Shown piece after piece: positions 1 to 9,444 of a stretch of DNA of 64,000 nucleotides. Position numbers and translations under genes: made by a program. Origin of the DNA: Bacteroidia bacterium. Its GTDB lineage: Bacteria > Bacteroidota > Bacteroidia > UBA4408. Every line of letters starts with the position of its first letter. Position 1 is the first letter of the stretch. The notes under the pieces were generated by a model, which had not been told where the DNA came from, searched no databases, and saw only the letters and a list, made by a program, of their open reading frames with translations. The stretch spans positions 1 through 64,000 of the forward strand of contig JADLFI010000018.1 in the NCBI GenBank assembly GCA_020845635.1, given 5' to 3'.

Positions 1-435
1 ACCAATGATATATTTCATAAGGCAAATATACTGAAAATCAAACGGATAAGCTAATTATTTAGAGATAAGTTATTAACAATCAATGAGTTAATAAAGAAGA
101 GGTTTTTAGACAGTTTGACGGTTTGCAGCTACAAGAAGTTGGCGATTTCGAAGCACAAAACTGTCTGCCAGCACTGCACTTGATACGAAGCACAAAGCTT
201 CATTCAACAACTGAACCGCCAATTTCTTGTAGGTGCTGTTATATGATGCCCTTACACCTGTCATGCTCCAGAATGGTTCAAACATTATACTTGTCTGTGC
301 TGAACCCGTGCGCAGCTTACAAGCTCTTTTAATTTTTTGTAGGGCTGGCATTAGCATTGGAAAAAATTAAATGTGCTTGTAAAAAGCGTTGGTAAATTAG
401 CTGTGAACTGTCGAAATGTTCCATACACTTTTGGA
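1..435. other. Intergenic stretch without a recognised gene
   Basis: I see no convincing gene here. The longest open frame is 83 codons on the minus strand (106-357). It has no recognisable domain, signal peptide or clear ribosome binding site, and its composition is not distinctive. Downstream of the stop of the neighbouring gene (436) there is no strong hairpin. The stretch could hold a decayed gene whose remainder lies outside the window. Confidence 0.5.
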
Positions 436-2625
436 TTAGTTTTTAATTACTTTTCCTTGGCCTAAAATGCTGCCTTCATTGTCGGTTATTTGATAAAAAT
501 AGATACCAGTAAGTAATTCTTCAATGCTAATAAATTCAATATTTTCTGTCAGTTTTTTATTAAGTACTTGGGCACCTTGCATATTGAAAATATTTACTAA
601 ACTGCTGGAGGATGCGTTTTGAATAGTAAAACTATTTGTTGTCGGATTGGGATATACTTTAATTTCTTTATTTTCATTAACAACATTTACGGTAGTAACT
701 GGAAAACCAAAATCAACAAGGCTCCTATACCATGTGCTAAAACCTGTTGTCCCAAGCCACAGATTGTCGCCAAAAACTGTATTCGTGTTGGCGTATGGTT
801 CGTAACAACCTAAGGCTACTGAACCGTAATAACATGGTAAATTGTCTGACATGTCTGAAAAACTGCTTAACGAAATTGCAGTATTTATATATTTTGAACC
901 AGTAAATAAGTAATCACCATAGCCATATGCATCACCAATATTTGAGGCCATAACAGTAAAACTAGTAGCTGATGTGTCAGCATAATTCGTTAAACTTGTT
1001 GGACCAATGGCTTGTGGGCTAGTAAATATTTTACCTCCCGCTCCAGTAATGTATAAGAAAGGACCTCCACTTGTTGCCCCAGCAAAAGCTGTCCATGTTA
1101 AACCATTGTCGTTACTTCTAAAAACACCATTACCTGTAGCGTACAAATAGCTACCATATTTTTGCAAATCATTGCAAGCTAGTGTACTTACTTGTGTCCA
1201 AGTATTTGCTTGGTCGGTGCTGCGGTATATTCCTCCTGTGGTTGCTGCTATAATTGCGTTCCCATTGATATATAAATCTTTTACTGTTTTATAACCAGCA
1301 GGAGTGTTGGTTATTGGCAAGCCAACATGGCTTTGAACCCAAGTTACTCCATTATCATTGCTACTCCAAACACCACCATCAGTACCAACGTAGTATTTGT
1401 TGCCTGCACCAAAACTCACACAAAAAACTTGAGTGCTCAACGAACTAAGAAGTGTTCCGCCAAAATCGTATCCTGCAACCACAAACCTACTCCATGTTAA
1501 ATTTGTAGGATTGAATTTAAAAAAACTTCCTGTATTATTTATTGCAAATAAAATTCCATTTGCTGTAATTAATTTGTTTATATCATACATATATGGGGTT
1601 TCAAGTGTTTCTGACCATGTGCTTCCATTATTATTTGATTTTACTAATTTATCTGAAGAATTAATTGAATTCACAAATCCAAGATAAATGCCATTTGAAT
1701 AATTTAATAAGGTTGGATTTGAACCATTATCTAAAGTCGAAGGAGACCATGAATTTCCATTTAATTGAAATAATTGATTTGCTGTTCTAGCGAATAATGT
1801 GTTATTAACTATTCTTGGTTCACTTGCAGCTGCTCCGGTAATGCCATTATTAATTAAACTCCAAGAAATGCCTTCATCTGCTGTAGTATATATTTCAATT
1901 GAATTAAACTTATGACAATAAATGTTTCCATTAAAATTGAGCAAACCTTGCATATTTGGTATAGCACCAGATATTCCAGCATTTGAAAGATTAAAAGTTT
2001 GCCCATTGTCGGTAGAACGATATATACCACCATTAATACTTACCAACACTGTAGAATTCAATACTGCAATACGCCTACCATTTCCTAAATTATTACCATA
2101 TGACCACGATAACCCATCATTATCTGAATAATAAACATGAGCTAATCCAACTGCTAACAACCTATTCCCAATCTTATCAATATCAACTATAGAAGATGTA
2201 CTATCAGCAGAGACAATACCTGTATTTTGAGATTGCCAACTTAAACCATTATTGGTGCTAACAAAAATCCCTTTTGAAGTAGCTGCTAGTATTTTCGTTG
2301 GAAGAAAATATAAATCATTTATTGTCACTGATGGAAAATTTTCAACTTGCCATGTATCTCCATTGTCATCGCTATGAAATAAGCGAGAACCCAAAATGTA
2401 TAATCTATTTCCATTTTGTTGTATTTTAGAGATATATCCAAGCCTACCCTCCGGTCCTGAATTATTCCATTGGGCTTTGATGGCAAGTGTAGAAAACATT
2501 AAAGCAATTAAAAGTAAATATTTTTTACTCAAATAGCGTTTGTTTTTTAAATTGTAGTACTCATTTTTTTCTTTTTTGATTTGGTATTCGTGCTTGCTGA
2601 GCAGGCCGTGAGACTTCGTGTTCAT
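436..2625 (-). CDS. Secreted BNR/sortilin-like repeat protein with T9SS type A sorting domain
   Basis: A predicted cell-surface or secreted protein of about 729 residues. A hydrophobic signal segment (YLLLIALMFSTLAIKAQ) is followed by many repeats containing S-x-DNG-x-x-W or STDNGQTF, the Asp-box pattern of BNR/sortilin/YCF48 beta-propellers. The last ~75 residues hold the T9SS type A sorting domain, starting at VYPNPTTNSF and ending GQGKVIKN. T9SS would carry it across the outer membrane. It is a paralogue of the next gene (2684-4825). The start is uncertain: the ATG at 2625 adds about 30 polar residues before the hydrophobic core and lies just past the neighbour's terminator. A TTG near 2532 would give a normal-length signal peptide. 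The ligand or substrate is unknown. Confidence 0.85.
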   Translation of the reverse strand: MNTKSHGLLSKHEYQIKKEKNEYYNLKNKRYLSKKYLLLIALMFSTLAIKAQWNNSGPEGRLGYISKIQQNGNRLYILGSRLFHSDDNGDTWQVENFPSVTINDLYFLPTKILAATSKGIFVSTNNGLSWQSQNTGIVSADSTSSIVDIDKIGNRLLAVGLAHVYYSDNDGLSWSYGNNLGNGRRIAVLNSTVLVSINGGIYRSTDNGQTFNLSNAGISGAIPNMQGLLNFNGNIYCHKFNSIEIYTTADEGISWSLINNGITGAAASEPRIVNNTLFARTANQLFQLNGNSWSPSTLDNGSNPTLLNYSNGIYLGFVNSINSSDKLVKSNNNGSTWSETLETPYMYDINKLITANGILFAINNTGSFFKFNPTNLTWSRFVVAGYDFGGTLLSSLSTQVFCVSFGAGNKYYVGTDGGVWSSNDNGVTWVQSHVGLPITNTPAGYKTVKDLYINGNAIIAATTGGIYRSTDQANTWTQVSTLACNDLQKYGSYLYATGNGVFRSNDNGLTWTAFAGATSGGPFLYITGAGGKIFTSPQAIGPTSLTNYADTSATSFTVMASNIGDAYGYGDYLFTGSKYINTAISLSSFSDMSDNLPCYYGSVALGCYEPYANTNTVFGDNLWLGTTGFSTWYRSLVDFGFPVTTVNVVNENKEIKVYPNPTTNSFTIQNASSSSLVNIFNMQGAQVLNKKLTENIEFISIEELLTGIYFYQITDNEGSILGQGKVIKN

Positions 2626-2635
2626 TTTATTTTAG

Positions 2636-2672
2636 TATTAAAAAACCCTTAACCGCATAGCGGTTAAGGGTT
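2636..2672 (-). terminator. Rho-independent terminator of the 2684-4825 gene
   Basis: A perfect 13-bp stem (2644-2656 with 2660-2672) has a 3-nt loop. Read on the minus strand it is followed by TTTTTTAATAC. It lies 12 nt after the stop codon at 2684 and just before the start of the next minus-strand gene, so it should separate the two transcripts. Confidence 0.85.
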
Positions 2673-2683
2673 GGGTTAATAGT

Positions 2684-4825
2684 TTATTGTTTAATAAAAG
2701 TAGTAACTAAATTCTTATCTTCAATACCTAACACTTGCAAATGATACATTCCCTTTGCAAAAGAGCTTATATCAATACTTACCTTACCCGCCTTTACATT
2801 GGTTTGCGCCTGATATACGCTTTGCCCCAAAGCATCAAATATGGTGATAACGGCATTGCCTTCGGTGGCATTAATCAGTTCCAGGGTAAGGTTATTGCTG
2901 GCAGGGTTGGGGTAAACAATACCTCCTGTTGTGCTTTTTTCCTTTTTTGTTGTGGTTACGGGAATGCTATACCCAAAATCATTTAAGCTGCGGTAAAAAG
3001 TGCTCATGCCATTGGTACCCAGCCACAGCTTGCCGTTAAAAACAGCCATCGAAAAACCGTTGCTTAAATAGCTGTACCTTTTAGCCTGGCTTGGGATACG
3101 GTAAAACGGAAGGTCTGGAGCTACCTGTACCAAATCAGAAGGCGTGGCGCTGCCTAATAAGGTGGTATTCAGTTTCCAAACTCCTGCTTCGTTGTAATAA
3201 AAAACAAGAGTGTCGTAAGCGGCTACTGAATAGGCAAAGCCGGGGCTGCCGGATGTAATGGGGGTAAATGAGGCCAAGCCGCTTACAGGGGCATATTTTA
3301 AGGTATTGTTGCCGGTAGATACAAACAAATACCCGTCTGTGGCTGCAAAACCAAGAATGCCTGTATTGGTGAATGCTGTAAATTGTGACCAGTTATTGCT
3401 ACTGCCAAGCTTATAAATCTTTGTTCCTGCACAGTACAATACGCCATCGTATTTTAAAAACTGCTGCATTTTGGCTCCATTTGTGCTTGTACATTGTGTA
3501 AAAGTTTGGGCATCATCGGTACTGTAATATATGCCGTTATCGTTAGCTATATACAGCGTGTCATTAGGAAAGCTGCCGGAAATAAACATATCATACACAT
3601 TGCGTGTTGGGATAGCTCCTGATGCCGGTATGCCGGTATAAGACTGAGTATAGCTTACTCCATTGTTAATGCTTTTCCAAACCCCGCCTGCTGTGGCTAA
3701 ATAAATAGTGCCGTTACTGCGTTTCTTAATGTCAAGTACACCATATTGAGCATAAGTGTTGGATGAATAATTTTGATTATAAGGTGAAAATCTTGTATAG
3801 GAAGTTTGTGTGCTGTCGTAAATATAACCGCCTACACTCCATAATGCGTATAAATTATCTGATACTGAAAGCTTTTGCACAATCATACAATTTACACCAT
3901 TGCAATCCTGCCACGTTGCCCCATTATCATCTGAAAAAACTAAACCATCATAACTATAACCATTAATCCCAAAATACCGACCCGATGAAAAGCCGGATAA
4001 AATAAAGTTAGGTGTCAGATTTGAATTTATATTCCATTGGGATGAGCTAAAATCATATTCAAAAACACCTGTTGTCATCTTTTTAAAAATCCGGCTATTG
4101 TAAGAGTAAAACTTGCCCTGTGAGCTTCCTGTTATACCGCTGTTTACAGAAGTCCAGGATAAGCCATTATCGGTTGACTTATAAAAATCAGTGTTATTCC
4201 CATTGATATAATAGCTGTTGTTAATATGTAATAGTTCTGTAAATGCCGGTGAAGCGGGCAATCCGGTTGAGTTTAAATTTTGCCATGTAAGTCCGTTATC
4301 AACTGTAGTATAAAATTCCAATCCGTCTGTCGCCAGAATATAGGAACCAACTACTATTGCTTTAAATATTATGGGTGCATTGGAAATAGGATCCCAATGC
4401 TGACCTTCATTATCTGAATAATAAATCCCTGAATTAAACCTTGTAATTAACCTATTGTTCAATAATTTAGTTATGTAAAATGCACTGGTTGTGCTATCCC
4501 CACCTGACAAACCTTGATTTGATGTTACCCAAGTTATGCCGCCATCTGCACTACAAAAGATACCTTTGTTTGTAGATGCTACCATTTTTGAATTAGTAAA
4601 CACTAAGTCATTCATAGTAAACCCGGCAAAAGTAGATACCCTGTTCCAGTTTAATCCGTTATCGGTAGATTTGTATAAGCCGATTAGATTAGTGGAATAT
4701 AATATACCATTATTTTCAATAATTTTTATAATACCTACGGCTTCAGGCCCCGTTTGCACCCATTGTGCCCTACTTTGCAAGATGCAAATAAGCATCAGCA
4801 TTAAAAGAGTAAGTGTTTTTTTCAT
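2684..4825 (-). CDS. Secreted BNR/sortilin-like repeat protein with T9SS type A sorting domain
   Basis: A protein of 713 residues with a clear signal peptide (MKKTLTLLMLMLICILQSRAQ). Repeated Asp-box motifs follow (STDNGLNW, SADGGITW, TVDNGLTW, STDNGLSW, SDDNGATW), which suggests one or more beta-propellers. The C-terminal sorting domain starts at VYPNPASNNLTLEL and ends FIKQ. It is a paralogue of 436-2625 in overall plan. Its sorting-domain DNA, however, is nearly identical to that of the remnant at 4877-5722 and not to that of the closer paralogue. Family knowledge predicts export by T9SS and proteolytic removal or anchoring of the tail. The bound ligand is unknown. Confidence 0.87.
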   Translation of the reverse strand: MKKTLTLLMLMLICILQSRAQWVQTGPEAVGIIKIIENNGILYSTNLIGLYKSTDNGLNWNRVSTFAGFTMNDLVFTNSKMVASTNKGIFCSADGGITWVTSNQGLSGGDSTTSAFYITKLLNNRLITRFNSGIYYSDNEGQHWDPISNAPIIFKAIVVGSYILATDGLEFYTTVDNGLTWQNLNSTGLPASPAFTELLHINNSYYINGNNTDFYKSTDNGLSWTSVNSGITGSSQGKFYSYNSRIFKKMTTGVFEYDFSSSQWNINSNLTPNFILSGFSSGRYFGINGYSYDGLVFSDDNGATWQDCNGVNCMIVQKLSVSDNLYALWSVGGYIYDSTQTSYTRFSPYNQNYSSNTYAQYGVLDIKKRSNGTIYLATAGGVWKSINNGVSYTQSYTGIPASGAIPTRNVYDMFISGSFPNDTLYIANDNGIYYSTDDAQTFTQCTSTNGAKMQQFLKYDGVLYCAGTKIYKLGSSNNWSQFTAFTNTGILGFAATDGYLFVSTGNNTLKYAPVSGLASFTPITSGSPGFAYSVAAYDTLVFYYNEAGVWKLNTTLLGSATPSDLVQVAPDLPFYRIPSQAKRYSYLSNGFSMAVFNGKLWLGTNGMSTFYRSLNDFGYSIPVTTTKKEKSTTGGIVYPNPASNNLTLELINATEGNAVITIFDALGQSVYQAQTNVKAGKVSIDISSFAKGMYHLQVLGIEDKNLVTTFIKQ
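2766..2911. repeat. Direct repeat copy 1, encoding part of a T9SS sorting domain
   Basis: This 146-bp stretch matches 4959-5104 at about 144 of 146 positions by eye. Both copies encode the core of the sorting domain (YPNPASNNLTLELINATEGN onward). The flanking codons diverge at once on both sides, so the module has been copied or converted recently. Confidence 0.85.
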
Positions 4826-4840
4826 TTCTTTTGGTTTAAA

Positions 4841-4871
4841 AACAAGGGGGCTAATGCCCCCCTGTTGAGTT
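4841..4871 (-). terminator. Rho-independent terminator of the truncated sorting-domain gene
   Basis: The inverted repeat pairs 4841-4851 with roughly 4856-4866. It is GC-rich, with one mismatch and a short loop, and on the minus strand it is followed by GTTTTTAAACC. It sits between the stop of the remnant at 4877 and the start of the gene at 4825. Confidence 0.7.
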
Positions 4872-4876
4872 AATAA

Positions 4877-5722
4877 TTATTGTTTGATAAAGGAATTGCT
4901 TAATGACTGGTTGGCGGCATTAATCAGTTGTATATGATTCAATCCATTGGCCAATGAACTTATATCAATACTTACCTTACCCGCCTTTACATTGGTTTGC
5001 GCCTGATATACGCTTTGCCCCAAAGCATCAAATACGGTGATAATGGCATTGCCTTCGGTGGCATTAATCAGTTCCAGGGTAAGGTTATTGCTGGCAGGGT
5101 TGGGATACACTTTAAGCGCACTTGCTGCCAGCGATGTTACATTTTTACCGTGCTCCTGCGTTTGCAAAGCAATAGGCCTGAAAGGATAATCGTAGCCGTC
5201 AACAGCCTGCTTCAGCAAATCGTAAGCCTTTGGGCTGCAAGGCAGCGCTGCGGCTGCAATGCTTTTTAAGGCTGCAATGTCAGCAGCATTTAGTTTGCGT
5301 GGTGTCAGGTTTTGTAACCACATACCGGTTTTTATGCTTTCTAATTTTATTGTTTGCTGCTCATTTTCACTGCTGCTGTTAATACTTTGTAAATGAGTTA
5401 ATGCAGCTTGAAAATCGCTTTTTGCAAAATTATAATAATAATCTAACCAGGCTTGCTGACCCGCATTTAACTTACCTGAGCTATTTACTAAATTATAAAC
5501 GGTATTTATTTCAGCCTGCTTACTATAGGCAGCCAGCAGGTTAAACAAACCTGCGGCTTTGGGCAGCAGCTCGGTTGCTTTCCATCTGCTAATCTGCCGC
5601 TCAATTCCCGGAGCTAAGCTTATACCGTTTTGCTCCATTTTAATAATGCTGTCGTTATTAAAAACAAAGGGCGCACAGGTTGTAAGGCTGTCCATATCCA
5701 ACTGCTGGTTGTAGTTAAAATT
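4877..5722 (-). pseudogene. 5'-truncated gene for a T9SS-sorted protein
   Basis: The open frame ends in a complete T9SS type A sorting domain (VYPNPASNNLTLEL to FIKQ) but has no credible beginning. The only start available is a TTG at 5701, there is no signal peptide, and the frame stays open upstream (RVNFNYNQQLDMDSL) until it runs into an insertion-sequence end at about 5722. The ~200 residues before the sorting domain are helical and leucine-rich, with no family I recognise. The best reading is the 3' end of a larger secreted-protein gene whose front was lost when the element inserted and decayed. A T9SS tail without a signal peptide cannot be exported, so the product is probably non-functional if it is made. 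Confidence 0.7.
4959..5104. repeat. Direct repeat copy 2, encoding part of a T9SS sorting domain
   Basis: This is the second copy of the 146-bp module at 2766-2911, with about two base differences. It lies inside the truncated gene at 4877-5722. Confidence 0.85.
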
Positions 5723-5894
5723 GACTCGTCCTAAAAAAAGTTTACAGGTTAATACTTAAATCCTACTACAAATTTACACATTAAATTTAATCCTGTAATA
5801 CGTTTACAGTAGTTTGTTTTTTCTGGTAATAATTCTTCCATAACTTTTCTGTTTTTAGCGGGTTTATTGAATGATGTACTTGGCTTGGAGTAGG
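5723..5894 (-). mobile_element. Insertion-sequence relic: transposase C-terminus plus terminal repeat
   Basis: On the minus strand, 5894-5787 reads as a 35-residue tail with the segments PTPSQVHHSINPLKTEK and LWKNYYQKKQTTVNVLQD before a TAA stop. This resembles the C-terminal end of DDE-integrase transposases (IS3/IS481 type) common in Bacteroidota. It is followed by about 60 nt ending TGTAAACTTTTTTTAGGACG near 5727, which looks like an element's terminal inverted repeat. The rest of the transposase and the other end are missing, so this is a dead relic. The family assignment is from memory of such ends and is tentative. Confidence 0.6.
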
Positions 5895-5962
5895 CTAAAA
5901 TATACTCAAAATTATGAAAACAGTTGTATTATGGTAAACTTGAAGAACCAACTATAAACGAG

Positions 5963-7570
5963 CTACAAAGGCTGTTTGCTTTTGAAATAGTGGATAATAT
6001 CATTGATATCAAAGGCGTTGAAACAATGGGATAGAGGCAATATACCTTTTTGAGCAGCATAAACACCGTACATTATATCATCTAAACCTTTAATGCTATG
6101 AGCATCGGGGTTTATACTAATCAGAACTCCCTTGTTCAAGCAGTAATCTAACAAACGCCAATCAATATCTAAACGATGTGGATTAGCATTTAATTCAATA
6201 ATAACATTGTTTTGGGCACAGGCATCAATAATTTTATGATAATGCAAAGGATAACCCGGGCGCGAAAGTAATAAACGTCCGGTCATATGCCCCAGCATTG
6301 TGGTATAAGGGTTCTCAATGGCTTTTAGCAAACGGTTTGTGGCTTTTTCAATATCCATTCGCAACACACTATGCACCGAAGCAATAACAAAGTCAAACTC
6401 CTTCAATACTTCTTCTTCATAATCAAGTGCTCCATCTATTAATACATCGCTTTCTATCCCTTTGAAAATTTTGAAAGGAGCCAACTCAATATTCAATTGA
6501 TTAATTTCGTGGTGTTGTAGGTAAACTCGTTCAGGACTTAAGCCGTTGGCATAAAAAGCAGAACGACTATGATCACTGATGCCGATATAATGCAAACCTT
6601 TATTTTTTACGGCCAAAGCCATATCTTTTACCGAAGAAGTGCCATCGCTAAAGGTTGTATGCACATGAAAAATACCCGAAATATTTTCCGGCTGTATGAT
6701 TTTATTCAAATCATCAGAATTGATTTTTGAATTGCTGATATTTATCTTGTCACGATAAACAGGCTCAATATAAGGATAGCCAAGATATTCAAAAATTTGT
6801 TCTTCTGAGCCTTGAGGAGGCAATCCCAATGGGTTAATCTTTAATGATTCAAAAAAACTTTGTGGCCCTGTGCTTTGAAGTAATGAAACATAAAAGTTTT
6901 CTTTTGTTACCGGAATAAATTTTACTCTAAAGGCCAAATCTAATTCATCAATTTTACACTCTTTCTCGGTGCTTAGTATTTCTATAATCTCTATAATTTC
7001 GCATTTGCGTCTGAAATCACCGGTTATAGCAAACAAGGCAGCAGGATATTTTTCTTGCAGATACCTTAGTAAAGCATAAGCTGCTTCTTCAATTTGAGCC
7101 CATAAAAACTTATGTTCATTAGATTTAATAAACTCTATTGATTTTTTTATTGACTCCTGAGTCTTTTCGCCAAAACCTTTTAACGAAACTAGTCTATTTT
7201 CATTGCAAGCGTATAATAATTCGCCCATACTTTCAATCCCTAACTCTCTCCATAGCAACGAAATTTTTTTAGGCCCTAAACCTTTTATATTAAGCATTTT
7301 TACCACACCCTCAGGAACTTCTTGAATTAGTTCATTCATTTCGGAAGTGGTTTTATGCTGTAATAATTCAATAATCTTAGCCGAAATTCCTTTACCAATT
7401 CCTTCTATTGTTTCAATCTCAGACGGAGCTAAAGCGCTTAATTCTATAGGGAGTTTATCAATTTTAAATGAAGCCGCCAACAACGATTTTATTTTAAAAG
7501 CATTGCCATCAAGAATCTCGAGAAGATTTGCTGTAAGCTTAAGAAATTGAGAAATTTGTTTATTGGTCAT
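5963..7570 (-). CDS. PolX-like protein: HhH plus PHP domain, polymerase site degenerate
   Basis: A protein of 535 residues with the layout of bacterial PolX. Helix-hairpin-helix segments come first (IEGIGKGISAKI near 55-66, IKGLGPKKISLLW near 95-107, LKGFGEKTQESI near 130). A remnant of the Pol-beta-type nucleotidyltransferase core follows, then a PHP phosphoesterase domain from about residue 300 with HVHTTFSDGT, GISDHS, a glutamate in GIESDV, ASVHSV and NPDAHS. The PHP metal ligands look intact, so 3'-5' exonuclease or phosphoesterase activity is plausible. The polymerase motif, normally G-S-x-R-R followed by D-x-D, reads TGDFRRKCEIIEIIE, with no aspartate pair visible. DNA synthesis is therefore doubtful. 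It is a single gene followed by no clear terminator. Confidence 0.85.
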   Translation of the reverse strand: MTNKQISQFLKLTANLLEILDGNAFKIKSLLAASFKIDKLPIELSALAPSEIETIEGIGKGISAKIIELLQHKTTSEMNELIQEVPEGVVKMLNIKGLGPKKISLLWRELGIESMGELLYACNENRLVSLKGFGEKTQESIKKSIEFIKSNEHKFLWAQIEEAAYALLRYLQEKYPAALFAITGDFRRKCEIIEIIEILSTEKECKIDELDLAFRVKFIPVTKENFYVSLLQSTGPQSFFESLKINPLGLPPQGSEEQIFEYLGYPYIEPVYRDKINISNSKINSDDLNKIIQPENISGIFHVHTTFSDGTSSVKDMALAVKNKGLHYIGISDHSRSAFYANGLSPERVYLQHHEINQLNIELAPFKIFKGIESDVLIDGALDYEEEVLKEFDFVIASVHSVLRMDIEKATNRLLKAIENPYTTMLGHMTGRLLLSRPGYPLHYHKIIDACAQNNVIIELNANPHRLDIDWRLLDYCLNKGVLISINPDAHSIKGLDDIMYGVYAAQKGILPLSHCFNAFDINDIIHYFKSKQPL

Positions 7571-7625
7571 GCTTCGTAATTACAAAAATGAAACAACAAC
7601 CACAAATGTAACCTAAATATAATTT

Positions 7626-9065
7626 CTACAATGTTTTAATTTCAGCTACTAATTCAGTAAGTGCTTTTTTGGCATCGCCAAAGAACATACTACACTTTGA
7701 ATCGTAAAACAACAAGTTATCAATACCTGCATAACCGGCATTCATACTGCGTTTATTAACTATTATATTTTTGGCTTTATCTACTTCCAAGATAGGCATT
7801 CCATAGATTGGCGATGAAGGATCGGTTTTAGCCGCAGGGTTTACCACATCATTAGCTCCTACTACCAACACTACATCAGTTTGCTCAAACTCAGGATTAA
7901 TATCATCCATCTCTACCAATTTTTCGTAGGCTACATTACTCTCGGCCAGTAAAACATTCATGTGGCCGGGCATACGTCCGGCAACGGGGTGTATGGCATA
8001 TTTAACTTCAACTCCTCTATCTTCAAGCAATAGCTCAAGTTCATGAATTATGTGTTGTGCTTGGGCTACGGCTAAGCCATAACCGGGAACAATAACTACT
8101 TTTTTGCTGTAATTCATTAAAATAGCTAAGTCGGTAACATTAATATCTTTAATAGAGCCTTTGGTAGCAGTGTCTGTAGAGTCGCTTGCAGACGACCCGC
8201 CAAAGGCACCAAAAATAACATTGCTTAATGGGCGGTTCATAGCTTTACACATTACCAGAGTAAGCAAAGTACCGGCCGAACCTACCAATATACCTCCTGT
8301 AAGCATAATTTTATTGTCGTACAAGAAACCACCAAAAGCAGCAGCCAAACCGGTAAATGAATTTAACAATGAAATTACCACCGGCATATCGGCTCCTCCA
8401 ATAGGTATTGTAAATAATATTCCATAAATAGCTGCAGCCACAAATAACAAATAAACCAAAGTAATGTTGCCTCCGGTAAATACCAAATAAGTACCAAAGG
8501 CCAATACGGCAATCATCACTAGGGTGTTAATGATATTATAGGAAGGTAGTCTGATAGGCTTAGCCATAGAACCATTTAATTTCATGAAAGCAATGATACT
8601 TCCCGAAAAAGATACGGTACCTATAATTAAACCGGCCATAATGGCTGCCAAAGTTCCAATAAGGCTTCCGGCAGAACCGCTTAATGCTAAGGCGGCAACA
8701 TATACAGGGTCTTGTAATTCGGTATATAAATGGTTGTACTCAATTAAAGAAATTAAGGCTGCACAAGCACCGCCCATCCCGTTAAATATGGAAACCAATT
8801 CGGGCATTTTGGTCATTTGTACTTTCTTGGCGGTAAGCCATCCTATTACAGTACCTATAGCTATAGCTGCAAAAATAAGCCCGTAAATAATTCCGCTTAC
8901 TTTTTTGTCATGCAAAAACAAAGTCCCTACAATGGCCAATGTCATACCGGCTGCGGCAACTAAATTACCATTGCGTGCGGTTTTTGCATTTCCCATCATT
9001 TTAAGGCCTACAATAAAGGTGATGGATCCTATAAGATAACAGATTTCGAGTAAATTTTGTGTCAT
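7626..9065 (-). CDS. pntB: NAD(P) transhydrogenase subunit beta
   Basis: This is the beta subunit of the membrane transhydrogenase, which couples proton entry to hydride transfer from NADH to NADP+. It has 479 residues, the usual length. The N-terminal ~270 residues form about nine membrane segments. The last ~180 residues are the NADP(H)-binding domain III, with VVIVPGYGLAVAQAQH, HPVAGRMPGHMNVLLAE, VVLVVGANDVVNPAA and KRSMNAGYAGIDN. It is the last gene of a three-gene operon, 43 nt after pntAB. Its role is to supply NADPH for biosynthesis and redox defence. Confidence 0.97.
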   Translation of the reverse strand: MTQNLLEICYLIGSITFIVGLKMMGNAKTARNGNLVAAAGMTLAIVGTLFLHDKKVSGIIYGLIFAAIAIGTVIGWLTAKKVQMTKMPELVSIFNGMGGACAALISLIEYNHLYTELQDPVYVAALALSGSAGSLIGTLAAIMAGLIIGTVSFSGSIIAFMKLNGSMAKPIRLPSYNIINTLVMIAVLAFGTYLVFTGGNITLVYLLFVAAAIYGILFTIPIGGADMPVVISLLNSFTGLAAAFGGFLYDNKIMLTGGILVGSAGTLLTLVMCKAMNRPLSNVIFGAFGGSSASDSTDTATKGSIKDINVTDLAILMNYSKKVVIVPGYGLAVAQAQHIIHELELLLEDRGVEVKYAIHPVAGRMPGHMNVLLAESNVAYEKLVEMDDINPEFEQTDVVLVVGANDVVNPAAKTDPSSPIYGMPILEVDKAKNIIVNKRSMNAGYAGIDNLLFYDSKCSMFFGDAKKALTELVAEIKTL

Positions 9066-9108
9066 ATATTAATTATTCGGCAGACAATTTATAAGGTTTT
9101 ACGAACTT

Positions 9109-9414
9109 TTATTTCTTCTTAAACATTTCAAGCATACGGTCGGTAACCACAAAACCACCCACCACATTAAGCGTACCTAATAATACGGCCAAAAAGCCCA
9201 AAATTAAAGCCAGGGTATTATCGGGTTCAAGATGTAGCATAACGTAAATGGCACCAACAATTACTACACCGTGTATAGCATTGGCACCGCTCATCAATGG
9301 TGTGTGTAATACAGTTGGTACTCCACCAATAACTTCAATTCCCACAAAAATTGCTAAAGCAATAAAGTAAAGCATTTCGCGGTGTGTTCCTATTAAATTT
9401 AAAATATTTTCCAT
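9109..9414 (-). CDS. pntAB: NAD(P) transhydrogenase subunit alpha 2 (membrane part)
   Basis: A small membrane protein of 101 residues with three hydrophobic segments. It corresponds to the C-terminal membrane domain of the single-chain PntA of enteric bacteria, here encoded separately. The conserved stretch HTPLMSGANAIHGVVIVGAI is typical of this subunit. Together with PntB it forms the proton channel. It lies between pntAA (30 nt upstream) and pntB (43 nt downstream), so the three are very likely co-transcribed. Confidence 0.96.
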   Translation of the reverse strand: MENILNLIGTHREMLYFIALAIFVGIEVIGGVPTVLHTPLMSGANAIHGVVIVGAIYVMLHLEPDNTLALILGFLAVLLGTLNVVGGFVVTDRMLEMFKKK

Positions 9415-9444
9415 GTAAAATACCGGTTTATTTATTATTTGTTA

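Noticed and set aside
106-357. An 83-codon minus-strand frame at the left edge
   Set aside because: It has no domain, signal peptide or promoter that I can recognise, and an overlapping frame of similar size exists on the other strand. I left it as unexplained intergenic sequence.
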